From Larix kaempferi (Eukaryota; Streptophyta; Pinopsida; Pinales; Pinaceae): DNA of 64,000 nt. Position 1 is the stretch's first letter. Each line of letters begins with the position of its first letter. Shown in pieces: positions 51,018-64,000 of the stretch. Location of the stretch: assembly GCA_027924585.1 (NCBI GenBank), contig BSBM01000320.1, forward strand, positions 2,361,501-2,425,500, read 5' to 3'. The position numbers and the translations under genes are program-made. The notes beneath the pieces are model-generated. The model was not told the DNA's origin and made no database searches. It was given only the letters and a program-made list of their open reading frames with translations.

Positions 51018-51604
51018 ATGTGTCTTATCACAACTATTCGAATTGATTAAATAAATCTTATTATCATCAAGTACTGCGGGAAATACCATGTTAAAACGAG
51101 GGAATCTGACATGCAAAGGGAGAGACTAGAGGTGCCTATCCTAGCTTACCGAGACCGTCCAAAGAAGGGGACCTTATCCTTAAAAAGATTAAAAAGAAGT
51201 ATGATGTGAAGATACATAAAAGATAACATCACCACTTAAAGCATAAATTAAGTAAATAGTAGTTTCCTATGGTTAAGCATGCATAAAAGCCACAAGGCTA
51301 ATGTTATAATTAATAACTTTAATAATAATGACTGTTACTATTTATTTATTAAACACATTTATTTTATATATAGTTGATGCATTCAGTTAATAAATCAATA
51401 ATGCATTGATAAATAAATTGAAATATTAAGTTGATCACAAATTATAGAAAGGCTTAAATAAAAAAAAACACTTTAGTTAAACAAATGGAAAAGTCATAGT
51501 TCCAAAAGAACTAGTGATTAATTAAAACAAATATTCTTTTATAAATTAATTTATTTGATTTAAAGAAACCAAATTATTCCAACAGTCCTAATTCAAGATT
51601 TCCC

Positions 51605-51613
51605 TATATAAAG
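51605..51613 (+). promoter_or_regulatory. TATA box of LTR-A, copy 3
   Basis: The TATATAAAG motif is preserved, with the same downstream CCCC/GGGG palindrome. Confidence 0.6.
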
Positions 51614-52552
51614 AGGACAAACCCCAAAGTTTGGGGATCATCTTTTCATCATCACTCTCTTATGGAATCAAAGAGAATTTTCTGCTCCAAGAATTGAAGT
51701 AGCTCACATAAGTTTTAGACCTGAACCAGCAGTGGACCTAGGGTCTCTATCTCTCAAATTGCATGTCAGAACTAGCTCGAGGGGATCCATACTGAACCAG
51801 GAACGGTTGTAGGATCATGGTTGGGAGGAACGTGGTAGTCCCAAAGTTATCTAGTCAAGGAATCATTCAAATCAGATCAACTGAACACAGCAATATTTTC
51901 CACTAATTAATGGTTTGAGTGTGCAGGTTACTACAGAAGAAGGGCACGTTACAAGCTTGCAGGTATGAATTATTCCACTCACCATATTTTATTTATGCAA
52001 TTTGAATATCTTGTTACTTAGTATTTAATTCCCTTAAACCATCTACATCAATACTTTTCTTAAGGAGCAAACGGCCTTTAGGGCAACAACGTCCAGGGTT
52101 AAATGCATATCAAACTTCATATTCAGAAACCTTATCAACCCTGGAAAATTACTTCGTGATGACTGTCGCATGTCTAGCATGGCTAGTCCACTAGCTTGTG
52201 CTAGACATCTATGTAGAAAACCTATAGACTAGTATTTCTTATAAGTTTGAACAGACAGTATCCTTTTTATTCTGACACTATCTTATATACAATGTACTAC
52301 TAATCATTCATTGTTTCCATTACAGTTCGGTTATTTATTAGACAGATAAATACATGTATTACAAAGATCTTGTAGAACGAATCATAGGGCTTAGACAGCC
52401 ACAAATCCCTTTTTCATATTTTATTATTAACCAAATAATTGTAGATTTATTCCTGATCTAAACCATTATTTCAAATCCAAACAATACAGACGCCACACAG
52501 AAAACGAAAATAGTAGTTGTAAACATAACTTTAACATTCACACATATTTTTC

Positions 52553-52558
<6 letters not shown>

Positions 52559-52588
<30 letters not shown>
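52559..52588. repeat. (TA)15 microsatellite in LTR-A, copy 3
   Basis: Fifteen TA units account for the 12-bp greater length of LTR-A in this copy. Confidence 0.9.
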
Positions 52589-52591
<3 letters not shown>

Positions 52592-53719
52592 CAAAACACA
52601 GGTCAAGGGGTCGAACCCCATGGTCTTTCTTTTGCCAAAATGCATCAACATGTAGCTGCAAGCTACAAACCCACACTCTCATAAAACGAGAATTTTGGGT
52701 ATAGATATCAAACATACAAATCTAGAATAACAATTGTTTAAAGAGTCTATACCAACAGTAACATCTACAGGATGCCCACCTGGGCGTCATCGTTTTCCTT
52801 CTTTTGCAAATCACCACAGTAGAATCTCTCCATCAAACACTGTGTCTAGGAATCCAACGCAGACAAAAGTCAAAACCCCGGGGTATTTAAATTCAAAACT
52901 ACAGTACAGGTATAGCTTCATTACGAAACCACGATGCTTTCATTTACAGTCCACATGGAAAATTAAACAGACGGAGCTACAATCAAAATGAGAATTCATT
53001 ACGGCAACATAAGACCCCATAGGTCGAGCCACTGTTACATTCTCGGAACCAAAAACGACATTGATAGAAAATCTAGAAATGTTGTAGTTCTTACCCATAT
53101 TCAAAACATACATCCAAAACACCATACATCATACAGGGAAGAATTCCCTGAGCAAAACCCAATTTCATGACAAACCACAAGAACCACAAATGAATGTGCC
53201 CACAATGGCCATTAAAACCAGAGTATACTAGTCAAAAGCATCGGGCAAGTAATAAAAATGATCTTCTAAATCCCCATAGAAATTGCACAGGAGTTCCTTT
53301 TCGCTACATCTCATTATTACATTTCGAAACCCCATAGATTCAATGCATTCGATGGTCCAGCCAATAGGCAACCCTTCCAGACTTCCAAATAGAATCAGTG
53401 TGCCAAAGGCTCACGAAATCCTCCCATGAAACAAAACGAGACACATAAATGCACCACCAGAGATGCGAGAGGCAGAGCAACGTGGGTGGGTAAGCTAGAC
53501 TTACCAATACCCTTGACACGCCAACAGAAGCCCAGGACGCGCACAACATTACACCCGAAGCCACTACCACCTGCCAATCCAACAAGGAAACGCAAGTTAA
53601 ACCCTGAAGAGGTATGCATAGGGAGAAACGAGTTCCATAACAGGTTGACGATTTTAGAAAGGCCATACCTGAGCAGGATACGACACTCTCCACGCCGCCA
53701 GGCGAGCTAAAATGCCACA

Positions 53720-53753
53720 TGCACTGACCATGAGCGTTGCTCGGGTCAGGGCA
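53720..53753 (+). other. Conserved hairpin in LTR-A, copy 3 (variant)
   Basis: Two bases differ from copies 1 and 2 (53738 and 53743). Both match the LTR-B version, giving TGAGC opposite GCTCG with one T-G (wobble) pair. Confidence 0.65.
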
Positions 53754-55106
53754 CGAAGGCACCTCCAAAATATGGTGAAGTGCTGAACCAAAACCAAATG
53801 GAAACATAGAAGGCATGACCAAGGAAAACCCCAAATCATTACAAACCCTCACTGGACAGCCTGTCATCCACTTTACATTAAAGTGTAGTTAATTCTACAC
53901 CAAACCCTGCTTTATTGGAGACTCGAATATTTGTGCAAAACCATAGTTTGAGTCATGTGATAATAGCCACAACTTGGTTAGTAGGCATGCGCTGGTCCAA
54001 GGGTTTCACTACTATGATTTTACATCAGCAAACCCCTTGGAACTATAACTTTTGTATTTTGGTCTATCCATTAAAGGACTTGACCATCACTCTTAAAACC
54101 CGTACCTTGTAAAAAATGGAAACATTTGGATAGAAAATGGATAGATCCTCTAGGGTGGAAATGTCATAGGATAAATACCTGCAATCACAAATATGAAATT
54201 ATTGTATTAGCGAAAATGCTAAGTAAGTCCAGAAACACCCAAAAATACTCTTACCTCTCGGCAGCCTTGTCGGGGTATGTTTTCCTCTCCTTGATTGATA
54301 CATGTCCCACCATGGTTTCGACATCTCATCAACAAAGGCCATATCACATGAAGGTGCCATTCAGAAATTCATAATACATTCATATGATTTCATTAAAACT
54401 GTATGAAAGAATTGCTATTACAGTTACACCGGAAATTGTAAACTCGTAACCGGGATACATCAATAATTAATTCCACATTGCTTCCGCAGGATTGAAAATG
54501 TAAAAATCTAGAGAGATCATGATTATTTAGGAATGGTCGACTTCCTTTTATCTACAGTAAGCATTTACATGTTTTCCTAGTTTTAGAATTAACTTGCGAC
54601 TATTTTATTCTCAATCAGCATCTATTACAGGGACGGATTTTTTTTTTAATTTTTGCTATTTATGGGACATTGCAATAAAGAAATTCATTGCAAAATCTCT
54701 TAAAATTTTATTTAAAAACCCTACTTGATGGTGCATCGAGTTAATATGTTTAATCGCAAATATCATAGACGGTGCGCTGGATAACAATATTGCACTGGTT
54801 CTTTTCTATTTGACAAACGCACTGGTTGTTGTTATAATAAAACAATTCAATGCAAAACCCTTTAAATTTGTCTAAAAAATCCTACTATTCGGCGTGTCTC
54901 GTTTATTGTGGGCATCGGTGCACTTTAATGTCGGCCGCACCGGAAGAGGGTTTAATATATAACAAATGTGTGGTAAAAATCACTTTTGCCACTTCTCGGT
55001 TTGTTTTACCCCAAGTGCACTAGTGCTTTACCTTGCCCACTTGGACGCCCTAACATAAGTGGTCTACATGGACACATTCTTCATCCGTATTGGCTACTGC
55101 TGCAAG

Positions 55107-55140
55107 TTTGAATTTTGACAAACAATCGTCAAAATTGAAA
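55107..55140. other. Hairpin with 13-bp arms, copy 3
   Basis: This is the same as 7578-7611. Confidence 0.6.
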
Positions 55141-56285
55141 TTTTCTATGCATCGCCAGGATGCCTCCCCGATGGGCCGTTCAACGGGTAAATTCATTCTC
55201 ACTTCATAATTTAATTTTTTAATGGATTAATTTTTAGAATTAAACACGAGATCAACCATGGCATCCAATGCATCAAAACAAAGGCAAGGAAACTTATATT
55301 AAGGGATTAGGAAATGCCATTTGTAAATAGAGATTTATTAGTGAATAGGATGGACTTTTTTATTAGATTATTCAATAAGTGTTTATAACTATAATTCTCC
55401 TATATTTTTATAATTGTATTTGTACTTGTTATTCACTTTTTATGTCCTTTTTAATATAGCAATGTGAAACCCTATTTGGGTAAGTACAAAATAACAAGCA
55501 TTAAGATAAAGGAATAATGCAATGTACAAAAGAAGTGACTTTTGTAGCAAATCATTAGGACACACAGCTACAAGAACCATAAAAACGATAAAGTAAAAAC
55601 ACCTACGATAAAGTAAAAACACCTATTGTTGTATCAATACCATCTTACAAAGTTAACGCACTTCTATTTTCCATCCATCCAAATTGTTATGATATATTGT
55701 TTAAAGAGTAAACATGTCCCTAAAATAACAAGCTCAACATAGAAGAAATTGTTACCATGAAGTGAGAAAATTACTTATTCTTTAACATTGTCTAGGAAAG
55801 GGGAAAATTAATTTTACAAGTGTATGTCCCTATTTTAAATATTTAAATTAGTTATTAAAACCTTATTTGAAAATTTGAATACGCTCCCTAAGTAAATAAT
55901 AAGATTTATAAGAAAGTACTAATTTATTAAATAAATAAATATTTTAAATATTATTTATAAACACATTTATCTACATGCTATAATAACAAAAGAAAATATT
56001 ACATAGGATTTAAATACAAAGTGTTCTTTGCACAAAATAAATGTGTGGAATTTGAAGCTTCATAAAAATTTGCTAGAATGCATAGCTTCATAACACTGTG
56101 TTAGGCTACAAGGTAAGGATGATTCCAACCATAAATTCTACATGAATTTCAAACCCTAAGTTTTGGTTTTGATTCATTTCTCAATTGGATGTCTTATAGT
56201 TATCTATCCATCAAAGTCCATTTTATTGCGCCGAGAGGCGAGGCGCGCCCTCTAAAGCCAGTATGCAGGAGATCTTGTAACATGT

Positions 56286-56711
56286 GTTTGTCGAGTAACA
56301 AAATAATACAAAGTAAAAAGTAATAAATGTTATGTGGGCCATAAACAAAAAAAAATAATAGAAAGTAAAAAGTAAATATGAGACTTCTACTAGAGAATTT
56401 AGAGCTTAGGATTAGGTGGTAAATATTATGTCTGCCATAAACAAAAAAGAATAATACAAAGTTAAAAATAAATATGAGACTTAAACTAGAGACTTTACTT
56501 TTTACCTTTAATACAAAGTAAAAAGTAAATATGAGAGTTTAGAGTGTTTGTCGAGTTTGTCTAGTAACAAAATAATACAAAGTAAACAAAAAAGAATAAT
56601 ACAAAGTAAAAAGTAATAAATATTATGTCGGCCATAAACAAAACACAATAATACGAAGTAAAAAGTAAATATGAGACTTAAACTAGAGACTTTAGAGCTT
56701 AGTATTACACT
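56286..56711. repeat. AT-rich degenerate repeat array, copy 3
   Basis: This is the counterpart of 8757-9182, with one private G-to-A change near 56352. Confidence 0.7.
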
Positions 56712-58476
56712 CAAGGAGCTATTCAAGGAGGTCGTGCTTGATAGAGCCTAGGATTTGGATCTGGGATGGTTTAGTTTGGATTCAAACTTAATTTTTTTAG
56801 TTTGTTACGTCCTTGTGTCATGAATGCTCACCAAAATTAACTTTGGATACAAACTTAATTTTTTATAGTTTGTTCTACCCTTGTCTCATGAATGCTCACT
56901 TGATGACCCAAGGAAAAACAAGTAAAAATATCCTTTTTAAATGTTTTGACTCTCTCTATACTTTGAAATATTGTCTATACTTAACAAATTGATTATGTAT
57001 CTCCAACAACTTTGTTTGGGATTTTGTTACACATTAATACTTGGCTTTAAAATCTGGACAAGTGTTATGGCTATTAAATTTTACATGCTTAGCAATTGTT
57101 GAATGTATTGTCCACTGCAGTATAAAGATAATTGTAAAATCTAAGCTTATATGTTTATAATTTCTTACTACTCATCTCCATCGAACTTAAATATTTTCAT
57201 CCTCTTTAGTTTAGATGGAAGAAGAATTGTATACAATACTTTAAAGTTGTCTCTACTCAATATTAATATGTTTTTGGCATTACTTCAATAACATTAACGG
57301 CTGTCTCTACCCATTATACATACAGAATTTCTTCAAATGAGAAATAAAAAGATAATTATCTACCCATTATACATACAGAATTTCTTCAAATGAGAAATAA
57401 AAAGATAATTACTTTAAATTATTGAAAGAAACAATGAAATTTGAAATACTACCCGTGATGGAATTTGTTTGTAACATATAAGTATGATTTTGCAGTTTTG
57501 TAAAATAAAATTATGATATAAACAACATAAATATAGCATTTATCTCAGCACAACTAATTCTTTTTATCGAGAAAACAATGTGGCCAAGCTCTTTCAGTTC
57601 TTCCACAGTATGCATAGATCATTATTAAATCAAAATAATAGGGAACCATATAAAACAAAAAGAATTTAACAGTGTTTTACTTAAACAATGTAGTCATATT
57701 TAAACTACTGAACCACTGAGTAGATAGTGTCTCTACGACATCCACACACAGCTACCATTCTACAGCAGGCAACCCTACATTGATTCTCAAAGAAAAAATG
57801 AGTAAACAAATAAAATATCATGATTGATTTGTATATTTAAAAAAGACAACCATTGCAATTTTGGCTCTAATCCACAGCCCCACAGCAAGCGATAAGATGA
57901 TCTGAGAGGCATCTATAATTACAAGAACAGAACTCCATGGTATTATTGATGATACTAGCCAATGACTCACCTCCAGTATTTGATGTGTCACCCTAGAGAA
58001 TGGTCCATTTACAAGCCATGAACTATTATATGAGACAACGGACTTGAAGCATCTTTGTGAGGTAGTGAAATGCTCGCAAATTATTTGTGTTTTTTTACGA
58101 GTGTCAGCATGCAGATGACATGTTTTTTGCGCACTAGAAAAATGTTTCACTTGCAAATCTTTTACATAGACAAATTAGTCTCAATTTTCAGCTTGAATTT
58201 GTAAGAAAAGACAATTTTCAATCGCAAATATTTTAGAGCAGCAAATAAGTCTCAAAATTTTGAGCATGCAGCCATTTCTGTCTGGCAAAATTTTATTTCT
58301 GTAAATTTAATTTACATTTTAATTTTGTATCGGTTGAAATTGGTTATCCAATATATCATTTATATTATAATGGATGGCTTAATGGATTCCATTAAATCCC
58401 AGTTAATGTACGAACTTGGTAATGGCTAGGCGAGAGCAGCAACGCCCCAAATAGTAATTATGTTTTTAATCAACAA

Positions 58477-59076
58477 TCAAATTCTATGAAATCTACCAGT
58501 GGGAAGCGGTAGCGAGGATGTAGGTGGTGCAGTGGGGACTTGGGCAGCGGAGGCGGTGGTGGTGGTGGTGGTGATGGGCCGTACGTAGCCGAAACGTGAA
58601 TTAGAGGACGACGAAGGAGGACGTTGCTGCTGAATGGGGAGATTGTTATTTGTTCTTCTGTTAGAAGTTGCTCCGACTCTTCTGGAATTAGCTGGAGGCG
58701 GCTGCTGCATGGAACGGCTTGTGTTGTTGTTGTTGCGGTTCCACTTTGGGTGTTTCCTTTTGCGGGAGACGCTGATCTGTCGGGACCGGAGCATGGAGCC
58801 ATTCAACTGGAGAGCTTTGTCTACGCTGTCCACATCTGAGAACTCCACGTACGCATATCCCATTGGGTTCCCGAACTCACTTGTGGGAATGGTAATGCGG
58901 TTTACTGTCCCGCAGCACTCAAAATGTGTCTTCACATCTTGTGCTCTGCACCAATAGTCAACATTGTCTACGTAAACTGAATATCGTTCGAATTCTCCAT
59001 CTTCTCCTTCTTTAATACGTATCGCCTCCTCTTGCAAATGCAGCTTCTTCCCCGATTTCTCAGAATTCATGGCCAT
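58477..59076 (-). CDS. RRM protein, PABN/PABPN1-like, copy 3
   Basis: This 199-residue copy is identical to the other two except for a threonine run of six. The single RRM (about residues 32-105) is intact. All length differences among the three proteins fall on one trinucleotide tract, so the reading frame is kept in each. Confidence 0.85.
   Translation of the reverse strand: MAMNSEKSGKKLHLQEEAIRIKEGEDGEFERYSVYVDNVDYWCRAQDVKTHFECCGTVNRITIPTSEFGNPMGYAYVEFSDVDSVDKALQLNGSMLRSRQISVSRKRKHPKWNRNNNNTSRSMQQPPPANSRRVGATSNRRTNNNLPIQQQRPPSSSSNSRFGYVRPITTTTTTASAAQVPTAPPTSSLPLPTGRFHRI
58555..58572. repeat. (GGT)6 microsatellite inside RRM gene, copy 3
   Basis: Six GGT units encode six threonines, the shortest of the three alleles. 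Confidence 0.95.
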
Positions 59077-59329
59077 GTCGAGTTATTTACTATCACAGTT
59101 TTTCTTTTCCTTTAAGATCAACCAATCTAATCTCAGTCTCAGCGAAAACCGAAACCACCCAGTATTTTAAGATTTGTCGCTTCACGGATTGTCGCCAACA
59201 TATAACCGCTTTGGGATAGTAATTATATGGATCGATGCCTTATGGCTTTGGTTTAACGAGTGGTATTGTAATTATATGGATCAATGCTTTTGGCAAAGAT
59301 GTGTATGGCCACCGTCGGCTAAACAAAAT

Positions 59330-59489
59330 TGAAACTGGACAATACAATAAAAGAAGACCCCGGCCATCATCTAAGGTTCCAATCATTCAAGACAAACTTT
59401 AAATCCAACTGAAACTGGACAATACAATAAAAGAAGACCCCGGCCATCATCTAAGGTTCCAATCATTCAAGACAAACTTTAAATCCAAC
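59330..59489. repeat. 80-bp perfect tandem duplication, copy 3
   Basis: This is the same as 11802-11961; the halves are identical by eye. Confidence 0.92.
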
Positions 59490-59549
59490 TCTCACTCTTC
59501 ACTTTTAACCAAATTTCCTTTGTCATTAATGATTAGAGACCAAGGAATG

Positions 59550-59579
59550 GAATGTGAATGTGAATGTGAATGTGAATGT
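59550..59579. repeat. (GAATGT)5 hexamer repeat, copy 3
   Basis: Five hexamer units, two more than in copies 1 and 2, account for a 12-bp length difference. Confidence 0.85.
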
Positions 59580-60843
59580 AGAATCTTTCTTAGAAGTACC
59601 ACTAAAGACGAAAGGAGTGTGGAGGATACTTTGCAATGTGAGGGCAAAAAGTTAAAATTTTCTTACATATCTTCTATCAAACTTTGGTTTTTAAAACTAT
59701 GTAGGAGGTACAAAATTAAAAGTTAAAAGTTGAAAGAATCTTTGTTCCATCACTTTATTTATTTAAATTTGTATAACTTTTGGAGATGTGGTTGTCATAA
59801 GATGGGATTTTAGCATTTTTATTTTTATTTTTATAGGAAAATGAAGGCATTCTTGTTGCATACATTTCCAAACCTTATTTTGTCTTTAGCATTAGGACCT
59901 AAGTTTCTAAAGGAAAATTTTAACATTAGATCCTCTTTTCCATTTTTAGGAATTGTCTTATTAGGAGCATCCTCTTAGTGAAAAACCACCTAATTGCCCC
60001 TAGAATATCACTTGGGGTCAAAGACCCTAGAGAGAGAACATGTGTCATGGTTGGAGACCTTCTTCATAGTGCTTGAGGCCTATAAGGTTCATTTTCCTAT
60101 GCAAATCCCTTATTTTTCCTTCCAACCATGGCCGAGGTCCCTAGACCCATCACAGATGTCAAAAACCAATTAATGGAATCCATATCTCATATCCCACTTA
60201 GAGGACTCGTGTGTTGCTACATGGGCTCATTCAAGACACGTGAAGTTCATAAGATTCAACAATATTAGGAGGAAATTATTTTCCTTCACCAACCATGTTC
60301 AATGACCTATGACCCATCCTTACTGGGTAAAGCTCCAAACGGCAGCCATATCCAACCTCCATGCGAGACAACCCCTATAGAGGGTTTGTTTTGCGGTTTG
60401 CAGGTCTTCTTCATGGCCATTGAACCAAAGAAATGGTGTCTACTACCTAAGGCCCAATTGTTTTCCTTTTCTAACTATAGAGTTAGATATATAGAAGGCC
60501 TTGATTTAAGGATTGAGCCCTTTGTTTCCCCTCTAACCATGTTTAGACCTCAAAGACCATTTTCAATGCAAAAATCTTACTCATGGCACTTGTCTACCAT
60601 GGCCTAGACAATGATTCATGGTGTGGTATCGAGACAAATTCTCGTTCACCACATGCGTTGTGGTTTAATCATGGTGCTTGTATCTCTCTAGTAGGATAGA
60701 TATGTTGTTGTGGATCAATACCCAGGCCTTGAGGGTTTTAACTTGGGAAACCCTCTTTCTCGTTTTTGCTGCCTCGCACTTGAATGTGCAAATTCAAAAG
60801 CTGGATATTAGAGATCAAAGTGCCATCATTTGGGTTTCCCTTC

Positions 60844-61467
60844 ATTCCTCAGAGAATGATGTGCAATTGTTTGGGGGTTTTGAGTTTCCATTGAATTTGA
60901 TAAGAACACATTGGAAGCACAGCATTCCTCAGAGATTTATGTGCAATTATTTGGGGGGTTTCGTTTTCCAAACAATTTGATGGGAAGACATTGGAAGCAC
61001 AAACCATTTTTCCTCTGCCCCCTGTATTTCCTAGAACATTACGAAGGGAGGCTTGCACATTTAATGATTATGAGTAAAAAAAAGGAGTCGAACATCAACT
61101 TCTTTAACTAGCTCTGCCTTTGTTGCTAGTGGAGCTACTCGCTTTGGTTCTACTCCTGCAGGAATTGGCTTTCTAACTGTTGCGGGGTCAACTCAATCAG
61201 CATCTTAGGGTTATCAGTCTTTACCTAGGTTGGAAACCCGGTGTTATCCATGGGAGGGCTCCTATATAGGGTTACATTAGGCAAAAGGCATGGTTTTGGA
61301 CCGAAACGAGACTGGGGAGAATAATGTGAATTTTTTTTGGGTTTTGGTTTCCAAAGAATTTGACGGGAAGAGAGTGGAAGCAGTACAACGTTCCTCGGAG
61401 AATAATGTGCAACTATTTGAGGGTTCTGTGTTTCCAAATAATTTGAGAGAAAGAGAGTGGAAGCATG
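60844..61467 (+). repeat. Degenerate ~80-bp repeat, four units, copy 3
   Basis: This has the same four units as 13304-13927. Confidence 0.65.
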
Positions 61468-64000
61468 GTGAAGGAGCAAGGGCATTAGTGTCGGGTACCT
61501 CGAATATAAGCTATGACTGGATTTTTTTCTCTCTTCTCTTAAATGTGTCTTGTTTAGTTTTTTTACTCCAATGCCATTTTTTTAATTCTTTTATATCTAT
61601 GACAACTCATGTTGATTCACTTAATATCTTATACAATCATATACACGCTCTAAAATACATGTAATACAGTCCATAATTTTAAGCATCGTTTATGACCTGT
61701 CATAGTTCATGTTCAGTAGTTTCACATACTGTATATTTGTATGCAGTTTTAGAAAAATCCAACCCTGAATGTGAATGCGATTCTAACTGAGACCTATTGT
61801 GAGTTGGAACAATGGTATTCTTGGGTTTTTTAACCTATGTCCATTGCAGCTTTTCAACTCTTGCAAATTTAATTTAGAGCTTCTTTTTACCACTTCTCTC
61901 ATGGGCCTTGGAAAGAAGCGTTTTGGCTCTTTCCAAGATCATAGGAGGAGGCCCGAATTGTTTCATAATAAGGATAGTCGCCTAGATCAACGAGGAAAAT
62001 GTAAGTAGCTTCCATTGTAGTAACAAAGTAGGACCAGACATAATTGCAATGAGGACAATGATTTCAACAATTGATGTGCTATTTAAGTTGCCGACAAATT
62101 CCTCCTTGAGCTTCTTGTGAGGATCGAGGCAGTCACTAGAGGACTTCATTGAAATATCATGAATATAGAATATTCTTCCACTCCAACGTGGAACATAAGT
62201 CATTCTCTATATTTGACAAATACATGTGCTTTGTAATTACATTTTTTTCCTCGTATATGGGTGCCTCTCGGTACATTGAGCCATTTTCTTCAAATCCATT
62301 CCTCTTAATACTTTTGTATGGTATTGCAAATGGGTTTATTTGATTTAGTGATTTGTTGTAGCTCTCATTAGTATTAATTTTTCCAGATGGAATGTTAGAT
62401 AGGTCAAAACGCGGTTTTCACACACCTGTCACAATGTTACCATTTAAAGATGGAAAATCAGAATAAGTTGAAAACTACAATATCAAATCCTTCTGTCAAA
62501 GTTTATGCTAGAGAATTCACACAATACAGATTTAACTATTCTTGAAAAGTTATCGCCACAAGCTAAAATATCAAAAAACCTTGCAGATGTGCTAACAATT
62601 AGTATTTTCTAGAAGTTACAAATTTCTTTGCTAGTAATATCTTGCTTAGCAATAGATTTCTCTCATTCAATTCAACTCTTCTCTGATGGGTTCCCTGCTT
62701 TAAATATCTATCTCTTCTCCTGCAAGATCTACTTAAACAGTTGTGGTTGTAGATTTCATCCAAATTTTCATGTGTAGGGTTTGCGTATTTCTTTTTTTTT
62801 ACATTTCATGCATGGCACTAGGCTTTGAAATCCTCCTTATTGTGGACGGTTCGTGCAAATAGAGACCCACAGTGGCTTCAATGTTGGCATAATTTGGCAG
62901 GTGGTTTGGCCATTGGACGGTTTATTTTTATTGGTCATGACCGGGACTAGTGACCGAATCCTTTCCTACCAACCCAAACATAGATTAATTCTCATACTTA
63001 TTAGATTACCTATTAACAAGTCATTCTCATCCCGTCCTTATCGAAAAAAAAGAGTCATTATAATAGATTAATTCTCATACTTATTAGATTGCCTATTAAA
63101 AGGTCATTCTCATCCTGGCCTTATCGAAAAAAGAGTCATTATAATACTTACCTTCTCGATGAGGTAGTCTTTAGAAGGACTGATTGACCGATATGTTATA
63201 TATGTTGTCATAAAGTCTTGTCTTTTCTAGCACAAGTGGCTAATTGGATGGATTCATTGATTAGGAAAGTGACAAGTGAAAGCTATGTTATATTTCATCA
63301 GAAGCGAAGTAGTCTTTCCTTTCTGTCTTTGTGCCTTTTGAAAAACGGCAATAAGGTATTTCCTCACGGGCGATAGCGATGTAATCTTTATTATTCCTGG
63401 TGAGTGGTAGTAATGTCGGCTCTCCCGATGAGCAACGTGTTACGGTTTAGTTGACTAACGGTTCTAAATAATATTGGGTCACCAGTAAAAAATGGATAGG
63501 TTAATACACAGTAACATCACTTATTCCCAACGCAGGCTTTCCAAAGAATGGTGTGAGCTACACCAACTACATGCACACTGAATCACATGGACATTGTATG
63601 CGCTATGCGTAGTCTTCTATGTAATATTTATTACTCTAGATATATGATCCTTTAATGAATAGAAGGAAGATTAAAGAGAATCAAGATTTAAAGGAAATAC
63701 CAAAATGACCTTATGTATTGTGACAACATCTCCACCATACTTACTAGATAGTAAATACCTCGCTACTCTAGATGCAACAATGATCCACCAATAATTAACA
63801 GTCAACAATGATTATGTAATCAATCTTCCAATTGTCAATGATGAATGTTATTCTTGGAGGAATATGATATTTATAGCCCATGTTTGACAATGTTTTCACC
63901 GTGATAGAGCTATTTGAGATTTGCGATTTATCTGAGAGAACTAGCATAAATCCCTTCTTCAATGAACTAGTGCATGCGATTTTTCTTGATAACTATTGTT

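Larger units (their letters stand above)
50411..54674 (+). mobile_element. Giant solo LTR (LTR-A), copy 3
   Basis: This is the same insertion in the third unit. It is 4,264 bp long, and the extra 12 bp come from TA expansion near 52558. ATAAA duplications stand at 50406-50410 and 54675-54679. It has more private substitutions in its 3' half than the other two copies, some of which match LTR-B. Confidence 0.85.
47515..64000. repeat. Tandem unit, copy 3 (partial, cut by window end)
   Basis: About 16.5 kb of a third unit is present. It contains LTR-A and the RRM gene and is cut before LTR-B. Distinguishing indels are six extra TA dinucleotides near 52558, a 2-bp TA insertion near 57121, a (GGT)6 tract in the RRM gene, and two extra hexamers at 59550. 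Whether the array continues further cannot be seen. Confidence 0.96.

Overview
This is plant nuclear DNA: AT-rich, with very little coding sequence, long-terminal-repeat (LTR) retroelement pieces bearing target-site duplications, and one recognisable eukaryotic gene, an RNA-recognition-motif (RRM) protein of the nuclear poly(A)-binding (PABN/PABPN1) type. No prokaryotic operons, rRNA, tRNA or CRISPR are visible. The species cannot be named from the sequence.

The dominant feature is a head-to-tail tandem array with a period of about 23.75 kb. Copy 1 is 1-23752, copy 2 is 23753-47514, and copy 3 starts at 47515 and is cut by the window end at 64000. The window starts and ends inside the array, so the unit's true boundaries are not visible and 1/23753/47515 is only a convenient phase. 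The copies differ by scattered substitutions and small indels, including different microsatellite lengths: GGT 7/9/6, TA 9/9/15, and the hexamer GAATGT 3/3/5. They are therefore distinct copies, not one sequence read three times.

Each unit is laid out as follows (copy 1 coordinates). 1-2433 is non-coding, with a probable old LTR-type remnant and a 43-bp tandem repeat. 2434-2888 starts with a CACTA-like terminus. 2894-7145 is a 4,252-bp element with TG...CA ends and a perfect 5-bp target-site duplication (ATAAA), read as a giant solo LTR (LTR-A). 7151-10945 is AT-rich DNA with several short tandem duplications. 10946-11548 (minus strand) is the intronless RRM gene. 11549-19368 is non-coding DNA with more small tandem duplications and a degenerate ~80-bp repeat. 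19374-23713 is a second giant solo LTR of the same family (LTR-B, 4,340 bp, target-site duplication GTCCA).

The most unusual signal lies in the 5' part of both LTRs. It is an array of about a dozen short two-tier inverted repeats with shared architecture. The arm sequences differ from unit to unit but stay complementary: inner GGGC/GCCC, GAGC/GCTC, GAGTC/GACTC, GGGT/ACCC, and outer TAGTG/CACTA, GAGTG/CACTC, AAGTG/CACTT. Other hairpins in the 3' half of both LTRs also keep their pairing, one of them through a compensatory C-G to T-A change. This suggests the family carried selected RNA (or DNA) structure. The RRM gene is the only likely protein-coding gene and is present once per unit, so the amplification also multiplies its dosage.
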